From an uncultured Muribaculaceae bacterium (GTDB lineage: Bacteria; Bacteroidota; Bacteroidia; Bacteroidales; Muribaculaceae), in assembly GCA_910587075.1 (NCBI GenBank), contig CAJUKE010000002.1, positions 62,001-126,000 on the forward strand: a stretch of DNA of 64,000 nucleotides, given 5' to 3'. Positions 8,933-17,727 of the stretch are shown here, in pieces (position 1 is the first letter of the stretch; every line of letters begins with the position of its first letter). The notes under the pieces are model-generated. The model was given only the letters and a program-made list of their open reading frames with translations. It was not told the origin of the DNA and did no database searches. The translations under genes and the position numbers were made by a program.

Positions 8933-11203
8933 ATGAATATCAAAGCATTTCTATACGGCCTGACCGCGCTGGCTGCCGCCGCCGGATTCGCATCCTGCCA
9001 GGACGACATCGACGCGCCCAAGACGTCGGCCGACGGCCCCAAGGCTACCCTGGAGGCCAACACCACCATCCTGGAGTTCAAGAACGCCTTCTGGAAGGAC
9101 AACGACTATAACTACTGCGAGCAGTTCCCCGCCCGCGCCGACGGATCACACTACATCATCAAGGGTTGGGTGATCTCCGACGACCAGGGTGGCAACATCT
9201 ACAAGACCATCTACATCCGCGACGAGACGGCCGCTCTGAGCATCTCCGTCAACGAGTACAACCTCTGGCTCCTCAACCGTATGGGCCAGGAGGTGGTGAT
9301 CGACGTCACCGGCATGTACGGCGGCCGCTACAGCGGCCAGATGCAGCTCGGCGCTCCCAAGTGGAACACCAGCCTCAACAAGTACACCGGCACCTTCATG
9401 GCGCCCGAGTTCTACCAGAACCACCGCCAGCTCAACGGGCTCCCCGACGCGTCGAAGGCCCAGCCGGTCGAGGGTCCCTCGTTCGGCGACCTTAACGCCA
9501 ACACCCGCGACAGCGAGTTCCTCAAGAAGTGGCAGGGCCAGCTCGTGCGCTTCAACAACGTCAAGTTCCCCGCCGCCGACGGCAAGGAGACCCTCTGCTC
9601 CAACTATCAGACCTCTATCAACGACGAGCAGAACCGCGTGCTGGAGGATGCCAACGGCGATGTGATCGTGGTGCGCACCTCGGGTTACGCCGACTTCTGG
9701 AACACCAAGCTCCCCGAAGGGAGCGGCGACGTTGTGGGTATCCTCGGTTACTACCTCTCAAGCCCCACCGCCTCCATCACCACCTCGGCCTGGCAGCTTA
9801 TGCTTCTCTCCGCCGACGACCTGATGAACTTCGGCAACCCGACCCTCCCCAAGGGTGAGATGACCAACCCCTACACCGTGGAGGAGGCCGTCGCCATGGA
9901 GAACGCCGGCGAAACTGCCATCGGCTGGGTTGAGGGCTTCATCGTGGGCACCGTCAAGGCCCAGGTTGAATCCGTGACCTCCGCTTCCGACATCGAATGG
10001 GGCGCTACCGCAACACTCGACAACACGGTTGTTATCGGCGCCACCGCCGACACCCAGGACCTCAACGAGTGCCTCGTGATCTCCCTCCCGCAGGGTTCCG
10101 TGATGCGTCAGTATGTGGCCCTGGCCAACCATCCTGAAAACCTCGGCAAACGCCTCAACGTGCGCGGCACCCTCGACAAGTACATGGGTACCTACGGCGT
10201 AACCGGCAATACCGGCACCGCTCCCGAGTTCCGCCTCGAAGGGGTCGACGTGCCCGGCGCCGACGAGCCCACCCCCGGCCCCGTCATGGGCGACGGCACC
10301 GCGGAGAATCCCTACTCCCCCTCGCAGATCATCATGACCTCCAAGCCCTCCGGCGCTACCCCCAACGTCTACGTCAAGGGTTACATCGTGGGCTTCATCC
10401 CCGACATGTCGATTTCCGAAGCCCAGTTCGCTCTCCCCTCGACCACCAAGACCAATATGCTGATCGCAGACACCCCCGACGGCAACACCTCGGCCACCGT
10501 TCTCCCGATCGCTCTCCCCTCCGGGTCGGTGCGCGACGAGCTCAACCTTCAGGACCATCCCGAGAACTTCGGCAAGCTCGTGACGCTCTGCGGCAGCTAT
10601 GAGGCATACTTCGGCGTGGCAGGTATCAAGAGCGTGAGCTGGTATCAGTTCGACGGCGAGGGTGGCGACACCCCCGTGACCCCTCCCGCTACCGGCGGCA
10701 GCGAGCTCCTCAACGCGACCTTCACCGGCTCGCAGGACGGCTTCACCATCGAGAACGGCACCCTGCCCGAAGGCCTTACCCAGGTATGGTCGCTCGACAG
10801 CTACGGCTATATGAAGGCTTCCGGCTACAACAAGACCAGCTATGCTGTTGAGGCCGCCTACCTCGTGTCGCCCGTGCTCGACCTCACCGGTAAGACCTCC
10901 GCGTCGATGACCTTCCGCCAGGCCATCGGCCAGTTCCGCGACAGCTCCGGCGCTCTCACGAAGCCCCAGAACATGGTGTTCTATGTGGTGCGCGAAGAGG
11001 GTGGCGCCTGGGGTACCCCCGTCGCCATCAACGATTTCCCCGACTATCCCGCCGGGAAGAACTTCACCTCCTTCGGCGACGGCCCCGCCATCGACCTCAC
11101 CCCCTATGCCGGAAAGAAAGTGCAGGTAGGCTTCAAGTACACCTCCACCACCTCCATGGCCGGTACCTGGGAAATCGACAACGTGGTAGTTACCGCCCAG
11201 TAA
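8933..11203 (+). CDS. DUF5689 / DUF6359-like multidomain surface lipoprotein
   Basis: A 756-residue lipoprotein with lipobox FASC (Cys near residue 22). The N-terminal 290 residues are a DUF5689 domain paralogous to the preceding gene (TTILEFKNAFWKD). Two consecutive repeats of about 120 residues follow; each opens NPYTVEEAVA or NPYSPSQIIM, contains a GFIVG or GYIVG strand, and ends with a DHPENFGK or NHPENLGK block. They look like DUF6359 domains. The C-terminal 150 residues repeat the jelly-roll-like module of the neighbour (FTIENGTLPEGLTQVWSLD ... GTWEIDNVVVTAQ). The gene is the last of the receptor operon and is closed by a strong terminator. A surface binding role is inferred; the ligand is unknown. 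Confidence 0.82.
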   Translation: MNIKAFLYGLTALAAAAGFASCQDDIDAPKTSADGPKATLEANTTILEFKNAFWKDNDYNYCEQFPARADGSHYIIKGWVISDDQGGNIYKTIYIRDETAALSISVNEYNLWLLNRMGQEVVIDVTGMYGGRYSGQMQLGAPKWNTSLNKYTGTFMAPEFYQNHRQLNGLPDASKAQPVEGPSFGDLNANTRDSEFLKKWQGQLVRFNNVKFPAADGKETLCSNYQTSINDEQNRVLEDANGDVIVVRTSGYADFWNTKLPEGSGDVVGILGYYLSSPTASITTSAWQLMLLSADDLMNFGNPTLPKGEMTNPYTVEEAVAMENAGETAIGWVEGFIVGTVKAQVESVTSASDIEWGATATLDNTVVIGATADTQDLNECLVISLPQGSVMRQYVALANHPENLGKRLNVRGTLDKYMGTYGVTGNTGTAPEFRLEGVDVPGADEPTPGPVMGDGTAENPYSPSQIIMTSKPSGATPNVYVKGYIVGFIPDMSISEAQFALPSTTKTNMLIADTPDGNTSATVLPIALPSGSVRDELNLQDHPENFGKLVTLCGSYEAYFGVAGIKSVSWYQFDGEGGDTPVTPPATGGSELLNATFTGSQDGFTIENGTLPEGLTQVWSLDSYGYMKASGYNKTSYAVEAAYLVSPVLDLTGKTSASMTFRQAIGQFRDSSGALTKPQNMVFYVVREEGGAWGTPVAINDFPDYPAGKNFTSFGDGPAIDLTPYAGKKVQVGFKYTSTTSMAGTWEIDNVVVTAQ

Positions 11204-11246
11204 TCTCCCGCTGACACCCGCCCCATCCGGGGCACCACACTATACT

Positions 11247-11281
11247 CCGCCCCGAGCGACCAGTTCGCCCGGGGCGGTTTT
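11247..11281 (+). terminator. Rho-independent terminator of the receptor/DUF5689 operon
   Basis: Stem CCGCCCC (11247-11253) / GGGGCGG (11271-11277) with a 17-base loop, followed by TTTTCGTATTT. A smaller GCCCC-ATCC-GGGGC hairpin lies just upstream (about 11220-11233). Confidence 0.75.
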
Positions 11282-11353
11282 CGTATTTGGCTTTGGGGCC
11301 CGGGCGGATGATTGCAAATGACGGGGGATTTGCGTAACTTCGCGGGGTAATTG

Positions 11354-11673
11354 TATCAGAGGGTGTTTCAAAATAATTGTTAAATTCCCGGCGGTGTGTC
11401 TTTGAGATAAATATCTGGTTTTGAAGAAGGAGCGATGCGGGCATCGTGAATGATGAAAAACAGATATTTAGCCAAAGAGACACCGAGGCAATGGTAATTT
11501 AAAGAAACGCCTTCTGACAACAAAATGTTAATAATACCTTAGTGCGAAAATCTTGGGAGCCTTTCGCCCTTCAGCTCAGTCACATAGCTCGCTATGCTCC
11601 TTCGCTTCAGGACAAAATACTCCTCAAGCTTTTCGACCGGGAATTAACAATTATTTTGAAACACCCTCTGATA
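11354..11673. mobile_element. MITE-like non-coding element with 34-bp terminal inverted repeats and TA target duplication
   Basis: The left terminal repeat (11356-11389) begins TCAGAGGGTGTTTCAAAA, and the right one (11639-11671) is its reverse complement over 33 bases with one single-base gap. Both ends are flanked by TA (11354-11355 and 11672-11673), the target duplication expected of IS630/Tc1-mariner-type transposition. The 316-bp body has no transposase ORF. Its left half holds a second imperfect inverted repeat of about 30 bases (11393-11422 with 11456-11484) around a GATGC-GG-GCATC mini-hairpin. The right end touches the helicase start codon at 11674, so the element forms the whole immediate leader of that gene. 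The right repeat contains TTATTTTG (11651-11658), one mismatch from the -7 consensus, so it may supply the promoter (inference). Confidence 0.8.
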
Positions 11674-13158
11674 ATGAGATTTGACGAACTTGATTTGAGC
11701 GACAGCATCCTCGACGCCCTCGACGAGATGGGCTTCCATGACTGTACCCCCATACAGGAACAGGCTATTCCGAAGGTACTCGAAGGTAACGACCTTATAG
11801 CCGTGGCCCAGACGGGCACGGGCAAGACCGCGGCCTACCTTCTGCCTGTAATCGACCTGCTTTACACTCTCCCCGAGCCGGAGAACCATATAAACTGCAT
11901 CGTGATGGCCCCCACGCGCGAGCTGGCCCAGCAGATCGACCGGCAGCTCGAAGGGCTGGCGTACTATCTGCCCCTTTCGAGCGTGGCCGTCTACGGCGGC
12001 ACCGACGGCAAAGTGTTCGCCCAGCAGGAGCACGCCATCCGTTCGGGCGCCGACATTGTGATCGCGACCCCGGGGCGCCTCCTGGCGCATATGCAGATGG
12101 GCTACGTCGACCTCTCGAAGGTGGCGTACTTCATCCTCGACGAGGCCGACCGAATGCTCGATATGGGCTTCTACGACGATATTATGCGCATTGTCAACAA
12201 GCTCCCCAATGAGCGCCAGACGCTTATGTTCTCGGCCACTATGCCGGAGGCCATCCGCCGCCTTGCCGGGCAGGTGCTCCGTCCCGAGAGGGCCGAGGTG
12301 CGCATCGCGCCGTCGCGCCCCGCGTCGGGCATCAGGCAGAGCGCCGTCAAGTGCGACGAGGGGGAGAAGGAGCGCGTTCTGCGCTGGCTGCTCAAGGAGC
12401 GCCACTCCAACCGCGTGATCGTGTTCACCGCCTCCAAATCGACCGCCAAGGACCTCGCCCGCACCCTCAAGCGCTCGGGCATCAAGGCCGCCGACATCCA
12501 CTCCGATAAGGAGCAGAGCGAACGCGACGAGGTGATGATCGACTTCCGCGCCAACCGCCTCGACGTGCTGGTGGCCACGGACATTCTTGCCCGCGGTATC
12601 GACATCGACGACATCGCGATGGTGGTGAACTACGACGTGCCCCACGAGGCCGAGGACTACGTTCACCGCATAGGCCGCACGGCCCGCGCCGGGCAGGAAG
12701 GTGAGGCCGTTACCTTCGTGGGCCCCCGCGACCGCCGCCGTTTCGCGCTCATCGAGAAATTCCTCGGCAAGCCCGTGCCTGAGCTCGAAGGTATCGAGGT
12801 GCGGAACTCCGGCGACAGCGCCGACGGCTCGCGCCGCCGCGACGACCGCCGCGGAGGGGGCCGGGGCGACAACCGCGGCCGCGACAACCGTGGCGGCAAC
12901 CGCTCCAAAGGTCCCCGCAAGCCGCAAGGCTCCCGCACCGCCGACGATGCCCGCAAATCATCCCCCAAACCCGGCGACGGCCCAGCTCTCAAACCCGCCG
13001 CTGCCGAGGGATCGGTTGTATCATCGCCCGACGGCTCCACGCCCTCCGCGAACCCGTCTGACGGCTCCAACCGCCCCTCCGGAAATGGCCAGCCCCGCAA
13101 GAAACGCCGCTACAACCACCACGGCAAGCGCGGCTCCAAACCCTCCGACGGCGTTTAA
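11674..13158 (+). CDS. DEAD-box ATP-dependent RNA helicase
   Basis: A 494-residue helicase with all superfamily 2 signatures: the Q motif (GFHDCTPIQEQ), motif I AQTGTGKT, motif Ia PTRELAQQ, motif II DEAD, motif III SAT, and motif VI HRIGRTARAG. The last 75 or so residues are basic, with RG/RGG-like repeats (RRGGGRGDNRGRDNRGG), then Pro/Ser/Ala-rich, as in RhlE-like RNA helicases acting in ribosome assembly or RNA decay. I start it at ATG 11674 (MRFDELDLSDSIL), where homology begins. An in-frame opening reaches back to 11542 but lies entirely within the MITE-like element, so those 44 codons are not ancestral. Whether translation can start inside the element is open. Confidence 0.9.
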   Translation: MRFDELDLSDSILDALDEMGFHDCTPIQEQAIPKVLEGNDLIAVAQTGTGKTAAYLLPVIDLLYTLPEPENHINCIVMAPTRELAQQIDRQLEGLAYYLPLSSVAVYGGTDGKVFAQQEHAIRSGADIVIATPGRLLAHMQMGYVDLSKVAYFILDEADRMLDMGFYDDIMRIVNKLPNERQTLMFSATMPEAIRRLAGQVLRPERAEVRIAPSRPASGIRQSAVKCDEGEKERVLRWLLKERHSNRVIVFTASKSTAKDLARTLKRSGIKAADIHSDKEQSERDEVMIDFRANRLDVLVATDILARGIDIDDIAMVVNYDVPHEAEDYVHRIGRTARAGQEGEAVTFVGPRDRRRFALIEKFLGKPVPELEGIEVRNSGDSADGSRRRDDRRGGGRGDNRGRDNRGGNRSKGPRKPQGSRTADDARKSSPKPGDGPALKPAAAEGSVVSSPDGSTPSANPSDGSNRPSGNGQPRKKRRYNHHGKRGSKPSDGV

Positions 13159-13309
13159 TATTCCGTTGGCTGAGGCTAAAGGGCACTGCTAGGTAGCTCG
13201 GTGAATATGAGATACCATAGAACCATTTTAGTCTAATTGTATCGAAATCGGTGCAATTAAAATACATTCCTGCTGAAGAACATATTCCGGCGAGAAACTA
13301 TAAGGAAGC

Positions 13310-13352
13310 GGGGCTTGTTAAGTAAGAGTAACAAGCCCCGGTTTGTTTTTTT
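13310..13352 (+). terminator. Rho-independent terminator downstream of the helicase
   Basis: An 11-bp perfect stem, GGGGCTTGTTA (13310-13320) / TAACAAGCCCC (13329-13339), with an 8-base loop, followed by GGTTTGTTTTTTT. It stands 150 bases after the helicase stop and only 28 bases before the next start codon. The stretch 13159-13309 shows nothing else I can assign. Confidence 0.8.
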
Positions 13353-13379
13353 AACAGATGCGTTAACTTAAATTTGATA

Positions 13380-14201
13380 ATGATGAAAAACTTTGCCAGT
13401 CATGCTTCGCGCCTCTTCGCCGCGGTAGCTCTTTCAGTTTTCGCTTTCGGAATCTCGGCCCAGGAACCGGCCGCGAAGAAGGTTAAGGACCACAGGACGA
13501 ATCCTGACCTTTTCTTCCTCCAGGAAGGGGATGTGCCTAACAGTTTCCTGTTGCTGCCGGCCCCTCCCGACGGGGGCTCGATAACGTTCCTCAACGACGA
13601 GGCCCGCTACAAATGGGGCAAGCTGCAGCGCGACACTCCGCGCGGCGACCAGGCGTTCTCCGACGCTCATATCGAGGGTGACGGGGTGCCTATGGCTTTC
13701 TCGGAGGCTTTCGGTATCGACATAACGGAGGATGGCACGCCTGAAATATACAAGCTCGTGGTAGGGATGCGCGAGGATGCCGGCGACCTGGGCACCCGCG
13801 AGGCCAAGAATTACTACAACCGCAAGCGCCCGTTCAGTTTCTACGGCGAGAACACCTGCAACCCCGAGCAGCAGGCCGAGCTCTCGACCAACGGCTCATA
13901 TCCCTCGGGCCATACGTCGATCGGATGGGCCACGGCGCTGGTGCTGGCCGAGCTTAACCCGGAGCGTCAGAACGAGATTCTCAAGCGCGGCTACGATATG
14001 GGTGAGAGCCGCGTGATATGCGGTTACCATTTCCAGAGCGATGTTGACGCGGGGCGTCTGACGGGCGCTGTGACGGTTGCCCGCCTCCACGCCGACCCGG
14101 GCTTCAACAAGCAGTTGGCCAAGGCCAAGGCCGAGTTCCGCGCTCTGAAAAAGGCCGGCAAGGTGGCCGCGGGTACCCCAGTGCCGACCCCGACGGAATA
14201 A
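13380..14201 (+). CDS. PAP2-superfamily class A non-specific acid phosphatase
   Basis: A 273-residue secreted phosphatase. A signal peptide covers about residues 1-25 (AFGISAQ). The three-part PAP2 phosphatase signature is complete: KNYYNRKRP (K-x6-RP), PSGHTS (PSGH), and SRVICGYHFQSDVDAGR (SR-x5-H-x3-D). The catalytic histidines are therefore present. Class A enzymes are periplasmic and remove phosphate from many monoesters, including nucleotides, which suits the endonuclease and porin nearby. ATG 13380 and 13383 are both possible starts. A TAAATTTG box (13369-13376) sits so close that a transcript from it would be nearly leaderless; whether it is used is uncertain. The porin gene follows after 90 bases. 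Confidence 0.88.
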   Translation: MMKNFASHASRLFAAVALSVFAFGISAQEPAAKKVKDHRTNPDLFFLQEGDVPNSFLLLPAPPDGGSITFLNDEARYKWGKLQRDTPRGDQAFSDAHIEGDGVPMAFSEAFGIDITEDGTPEIYKLVVGMREDAGDLGTREAKNYYNRKRPFSFYGENTCNPEQQAELSTNGSYPSGHTSIGWATALVLAELNPERQNEILKRGYDMGESRVICGYHFQSDVDAGRLTGAVTVARLHADPGFNKQLAKAKAEFRALKKAGKVAAGTPVPTPTE

Positions 14202-14291
14202 TGACAATGTGAGTGCCGTCGGTCTGCGACGGCACTCCCCCCAACTCTCTCAAATTCTACATTACCTTTCACTTTCTTAAAACACACCACT

Positions 14292-15488
14292 ATGAAAGCT
14301 AAATATTTAGCCTTCGCGGCTCTCGTGTTCTCATTCGCCGGCGCGCAGGCCGACGACGAACCCGCCAAACTGAAACTAACACCGACGGGGCGCATCCTGA
14401 TGGACGGCGCGTTCTACTTCGACGGCAACAATGACCTCCAGCCCGACGAATCGAAGTTTGTCAACGGCGTGGCCATCCCCGACGCCCGCCTGGGGCTGAA
14501 GGCCACCTACGGCAAGTGGAAAGCCAAAATCGACATCGGTTTCAGCAACGGCAAGGTGGGGCTCAAGGATATATTCTTCGAGTATGACCTCAACAAGAGC
14601 AACCTTTTCCGCCTGGGTTACTTCGTGCCGCAGTTCGGCCTGAATTCGTGCACGAGCTCTTCGATGAAGCCCTCCTACGAGGAGGAGGAGTCGAACGATT
14701 TCTTCTACTCCAACCCGCGACTGATCGCGCTGATGCACGTTTACGACAAGGGGAAATACTTCGCGGCCACGACGGCGTTCGTCGAGAGCAACGCGATAAC
14801 CCAGACCGCCAACGAGATGGGTAAGCAGGCCTGGGGAGCGCAGACGAGACTCGTATACCGCCCGTTCTACGAGAACGGCACGGTGTTGCAGATCGGCTGT
14901 TCGTTCAACTACTCCTCGCCGACGGCCGACGACCATACAGGCTTCGAGTACAAGGTGAATTTCCCCAGCCGAGTGTCGAAAATCCAGGCTCTCGACGCCC
15001 GAATCACTGATGCCAAGGGGCTGTTCAAGATGAGTCCCGAGTTCCTGATTTCAAAGGGGAGGCTGGCGCTTGAGTCGCAGTACTACTATCTCAACGCCGC
15101 GCGCAAGAACGGGTTGCGCAACTACCGCGCGCAGGGTGCCTACGGCCTGTTCCGCGCACAGCTCATCGGCACCGGCTACACCTACAACCACGGCGACGCC
15201 GGGCTGGCCACTCCGGCTCCGAAGACCCTCGAATTCTGCCTGGGCTATAACTACACCAACGCGACAAACAGCGTGGCCGGAATTTACGGCGGCAAGATGC
15301 ACGACATAAATTGCACGTTCAACTATTATATAAACAAGTATATGATAGCCCGCCTGCGCTACAGCTACACCCGCGTGAGCGACCGCTACTTCCCCGGCAC
15401 CGACCCCGACACGGGCGCGACGTTCAACACCGTCTCCGGCACCCGCCACGTCAACATCCTCGAAGCCCGCCTCCAGGTAATCTTCTAA
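14292..15488 (+). CDS. Phosphate-selective porin O/P family outer-membrane protein
   Basis: A 398-residue outer-membrane porin. A signal peptide (about residues 1-21, ending AQA) precedes a barrel that begins LKLTPTGRILMDGAFYF and consists of alternating strands throughout, ending with the terminal strand NILEARLQVIF. The opening strands and length fit the Porin_O_P family (OprP/OprO type), whose known members pass phosphate or polyphosphate. In Bacteroidetes the family is broad, so phosphate selectivity is inference, supported by the acid phosphatase immediately upstream on the same strand. A strong hairpin terminator follows. Confidence 0.8.
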   Translation: MKAKYLAFAALVFSFAGAQADDEPAKLKLTPTGRILMDGAFYFDGNNDLQPDESKFVNGVAIPDARLGLKATYGKWKAKIDIGFSNGKVGLKDIFFEYDLNKSNLFRLGYFVPQFGLNSCTSSSMKPSYEEEESNDFFYSNPRLIALMHVYDKGKYFAATTAFVESNAITQTANEMGKQAWGAQTRLVYRPFYENGTVLQIGCSFNYSSPTADDHTGFEYKVNFPSRVSKIQALDARITDAKGLFKMSPEFLISKGRLALESQYYYLNAARKNGLRNYRAQGAYGLFRAQLIGTGYTYNHGDAGLATPAPKTLEFCLGYNYTNATNSVAGIYGGKMHDINCTFNYYINKYMIARLRYSYTRVSDRYFPGTDPDTGATFNTVSGTRHVNILEARLQVIF

Positions 15489-15516
15489 TCGAAACAGTCC
15501 TTCGTTTTGAATACGG

Positions 15517-15557
15517 CGAAGCCGCGGAAAAATCAATCCGCGGCTTCGTTGTTTATC
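15517..15557 (+). terminator. Rho-independent terminator of the phosphatase/porin unit
   Basis: A 12-bp stem (15517-15528 pairing with 15537-15548, core GAAGCCGCGGA / TCCGCGGCTTC) with an 8-base loop, followed by TTGTTTATC. It separates this unit from the convergent minus-strand operon that ends at 15568. Confidence 0.72.
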
Positions 15558-15567
15558 GGCTAAGTGT

Positions 15568-17694
15568 TCAGGCGTCAAGCGAGCTCAGGAACTCCCTTAC
15601 GCGGTTGTTCATCTCCGTGTCTCTCAAGGAACTGAAGCTTACTCCCAAGCGCTCGGCCAGCTTGTCGGAATCGAGATAATACATATTGCCTGAGGCTGTT
15701 ATGATTTTGTCGCGGAGCAGTGCGTCAAGCACTGCCTTTCCGGATGGCTTCACCCCGATACGGCTGTCAATCTTGGCCTTGCATTTTCCGAGCTCGCCGT
15801 TGCCGTTGGCCCGGAAGTGCAGTATGATGCGCCTGAACTTCGACCACAGGTCGTGGATGTTGAGGTCCGACTCTCTGTCGGCGTTCTCGCCAGCGAGGCG
15901 GTATTGCACGAGGGGATAGAAAAGGGTGCTGTCGGTGATAACGCGTATTTTCACATTGCCGCGCACCACGCATTGCTGTATGCCAGATTCGAGGCGGGCT
16001 TCGATTTGAGGGCTCTCCAGCGAGATTTCCGCGCTTTTGTTGTTCAAGCCGGGAGAGAAAACGAGTTCGCGGGATGTTATGGAGAGACGGTCCACATCGA
16101 TGTCGACCGGGGGGCAGAACTCGGTTCTTGCCTCGCCGAGAGTAACCCCGATGGGGGCGTCAACCGTGATGTTCGACAGGTTGCGCCCGAGCGGGAGCAT
16201 ATCGTCCTCCTCCATATCGAAAATGAAGGTCGCGGAGTCGCCGCCGGAGGTCCGGCTTAACTCCATCGCGCATCTTACGGCGCTCTCCGCGGTGTTGGAT
16301 TCATAATCGGCGATGATGCTTACCGAGCTTCTCGTCGCCGGGGTGTCGTTGGCCTGGTAGGCCGCTATGAGATAGCGCGCTATGCCGGGATTGATTGTTC
16401 CCTCCGGGTTGTGGGAATGGGTGAAAAACTCATAGAACAGGAATGAAGGTCCCGAATGCCGCATATACCTGTCGGCGAGCGCTGTATATTCTTCCCGATT
16501 GGCGAGCCGGGCTAAAACGTACCCTTCGAAAACGGGATTGACCATTTTGCCGTTGGAGAGGAACGGGTGCTGCCCGAGCCATTCTTCGGCATATTGGTTG
16601 TAGGCTCTGTCGAACGCGTCGTCGCCTGTCGGCGTAAAGTTGGCCGCTTGGCCGACCGCTTTGTGAAGAATGCGGGCTATCTGGTCGCCGGGAGAATACA
16701 GATTGTCGCGGTGTTTACCCACATACTGCTTCAGAGATGGTTCGAGGCTATGGTAGAAAGCGTCGATAAACTTCGTTTGCTCGCGCTCAAGGATACGCCT
16801 GACAATGTCGATCAAGAGGTCGATTTTGTGCTTGCGGTCGGTCGACAGTTCCTGAAGCAGCGACTTCGGGTTCTGATTATCTTTGAGCAGGGAAACGATC
16901 GATTCAAGCACGGGGGCGTAGCCGAGGAAACGGTCGATAGCCGAAGTGGTCTCATCACTCTCGGCGAAGCAGCTGCCCAAAGAGTCGAAAATATGATCGA
17001 CCACTACGCGCACAGGGTCGTCGGCCGAAGGGACTCCCTTCGCGCCGAACGATGTGAAAATGAATTCCAACGCCTTGGACCGGTCGAACGGTTGAATTTG
17101 GAGCCACGTCACCGGCACTCCAGCTTCTTCAAAGAACAGTGTGGCGTATTCAAGTATGGCCGTGCGGCCTAATATGATGAACGGGATTCCGGCGGCTCCC
17201 TTGGCCATCTGGGCTATGTCGTTCAAGAAACTATCGAACGCCCCCTGGCCGGTCGCGATATAGCCTTCATCGAGCGCGTCGATAAGCATGGAGGCATTCC
17301 CTGAGTGAAGCGCGCCGATATACCACGCCATATCAACAGGCTGCAGGCTGCGGTATATTTTCCCAATGAGTGAATCCTTGCCCACGGGCTCGTTTTTGGC
17401 AAGGTCAAAGCAAGGTATGTTTAACCTGGCGGACAATTGCTTGGTCAGCATACTCTTGCCTGTTGCTGCCGGGGCGGAAATCAGAATGACGCGGGCGTCA
17501 TTGATGGCGGTAAAGCCAACCGAGGTCTGCTGGGTCTGCAGGGCGGGTTCGATATATGGTTTCCGCTTATCAGGGACGAGGAAGCTGAATGACGGGTCGT
17601 CGCGGTGGGTCAGCACTAATTCGCGTCGCTCGTTACCGCGCGGAGCGAGTGCTTCCAGCAGTTCGGAAAATTGAATTGTCGCGTTTTGTGGCAT
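15568..17694 (-). CDS. NACHT-like NTPase, third gene of a putative defence operon
   Basis: A 708-residue protein with a P-loop APAATGKS (residues 74-81) and a Walker B block MLIDALDE (136-143) that fits the NACHT consensus hhhhD-small-hDE. IPFIILGRTAI near residue 170 fits the next conserved strand with a sensor arginine. Residues 250-480 are helical with no tetratricopeptide or leucine-rich repeat evident. About 490-620 is strand-rich, and the last 90 residues look like a winged helix (GKAVLDALLRDKIITASGNMYYLDS). There is no signal peptide. It starts 33 bases after the nuclease-like gene, in one operon with the ABC-type ATPase. NACHT and related STAND NTPases act as triggers in several anti-phage systems; that role here is inference. 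I cannot match the C-terminal part to a family. Confidence 0.72.
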   Translation of the reverse strand: MPQNATIQFSELLEALAPRGNERRELVLTHRDDPSFSFLVPDKRKPYIEPALQTQQTSVGFTAINDARVILISAPAATGKSMLTKQLSARLNIPCFDLAKNEPVGKDSLIGKIYRSLQPVDMAWYIGALHSGNASMLIDALDEGYIATGQGAFDSFLNDIAQMAKGAAGIPFIILGRTAILEYATLFFEEAGVPVTWLQIQPFDRSKALEFIFTSFGAKGVPSADDPVRVVVDHIFDSLGSCFAESDETTSAIDRFLGYAPVLESIVSLLKDNQNPKSLLQELSTDRKHKIDLLIDIVRRILEREQTKFIDAFYHSLEPSLKQYVGKHRDNLYSPGDQIARILHKAVGQAANFTPTGDDAFDRAYNQYAEEWLGQHPFLSNGKMVNPVFEGYVLARLANREEYTALADRYMRHSGPSFLFYEFFTHSHNPEGTINPGIARYLIAAYQANDTPATRSSVSIIADYESNTAESAVRCAMELSRTSGGDSATFIFDMEEDDMLPLGRNLSNITVDAPIGVTLGEARTEFCPPVDIDVDRLSITSRELVFSPGLNNKSAEISLESPQIEARLESGIQQCVVRGNVKIRVITDSTLFYPLVQYRLAGENADRESDLNIHDLWSKFRRIILHFRANGNGELGKCKAKIDSRIGVKPSGKAVLDALLRDKIITASGNMYYLDSDKLAERLGVSFSSLRDTEMNNRVREFLSSLDA

Positions 17695-17727
17695 AATGGC
17701 GTTTTGATATAAATTTCCGCGGGGCGG

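Noticed and set aside
11542..11673. N-terminal extension of the DEAD-box helicase by 44 codons
   Set aside because: These codons lie wholly within the MITE-like element, and helicase homology begins at ATG 11674.
13369..13376. TAAATTTG as the promoter of the acid phosphatase gene
   Set aside because: Transcription would begin at or inside the start codon. It is kept only as a remark, since leaderless transcription cannot be shown from sequence.
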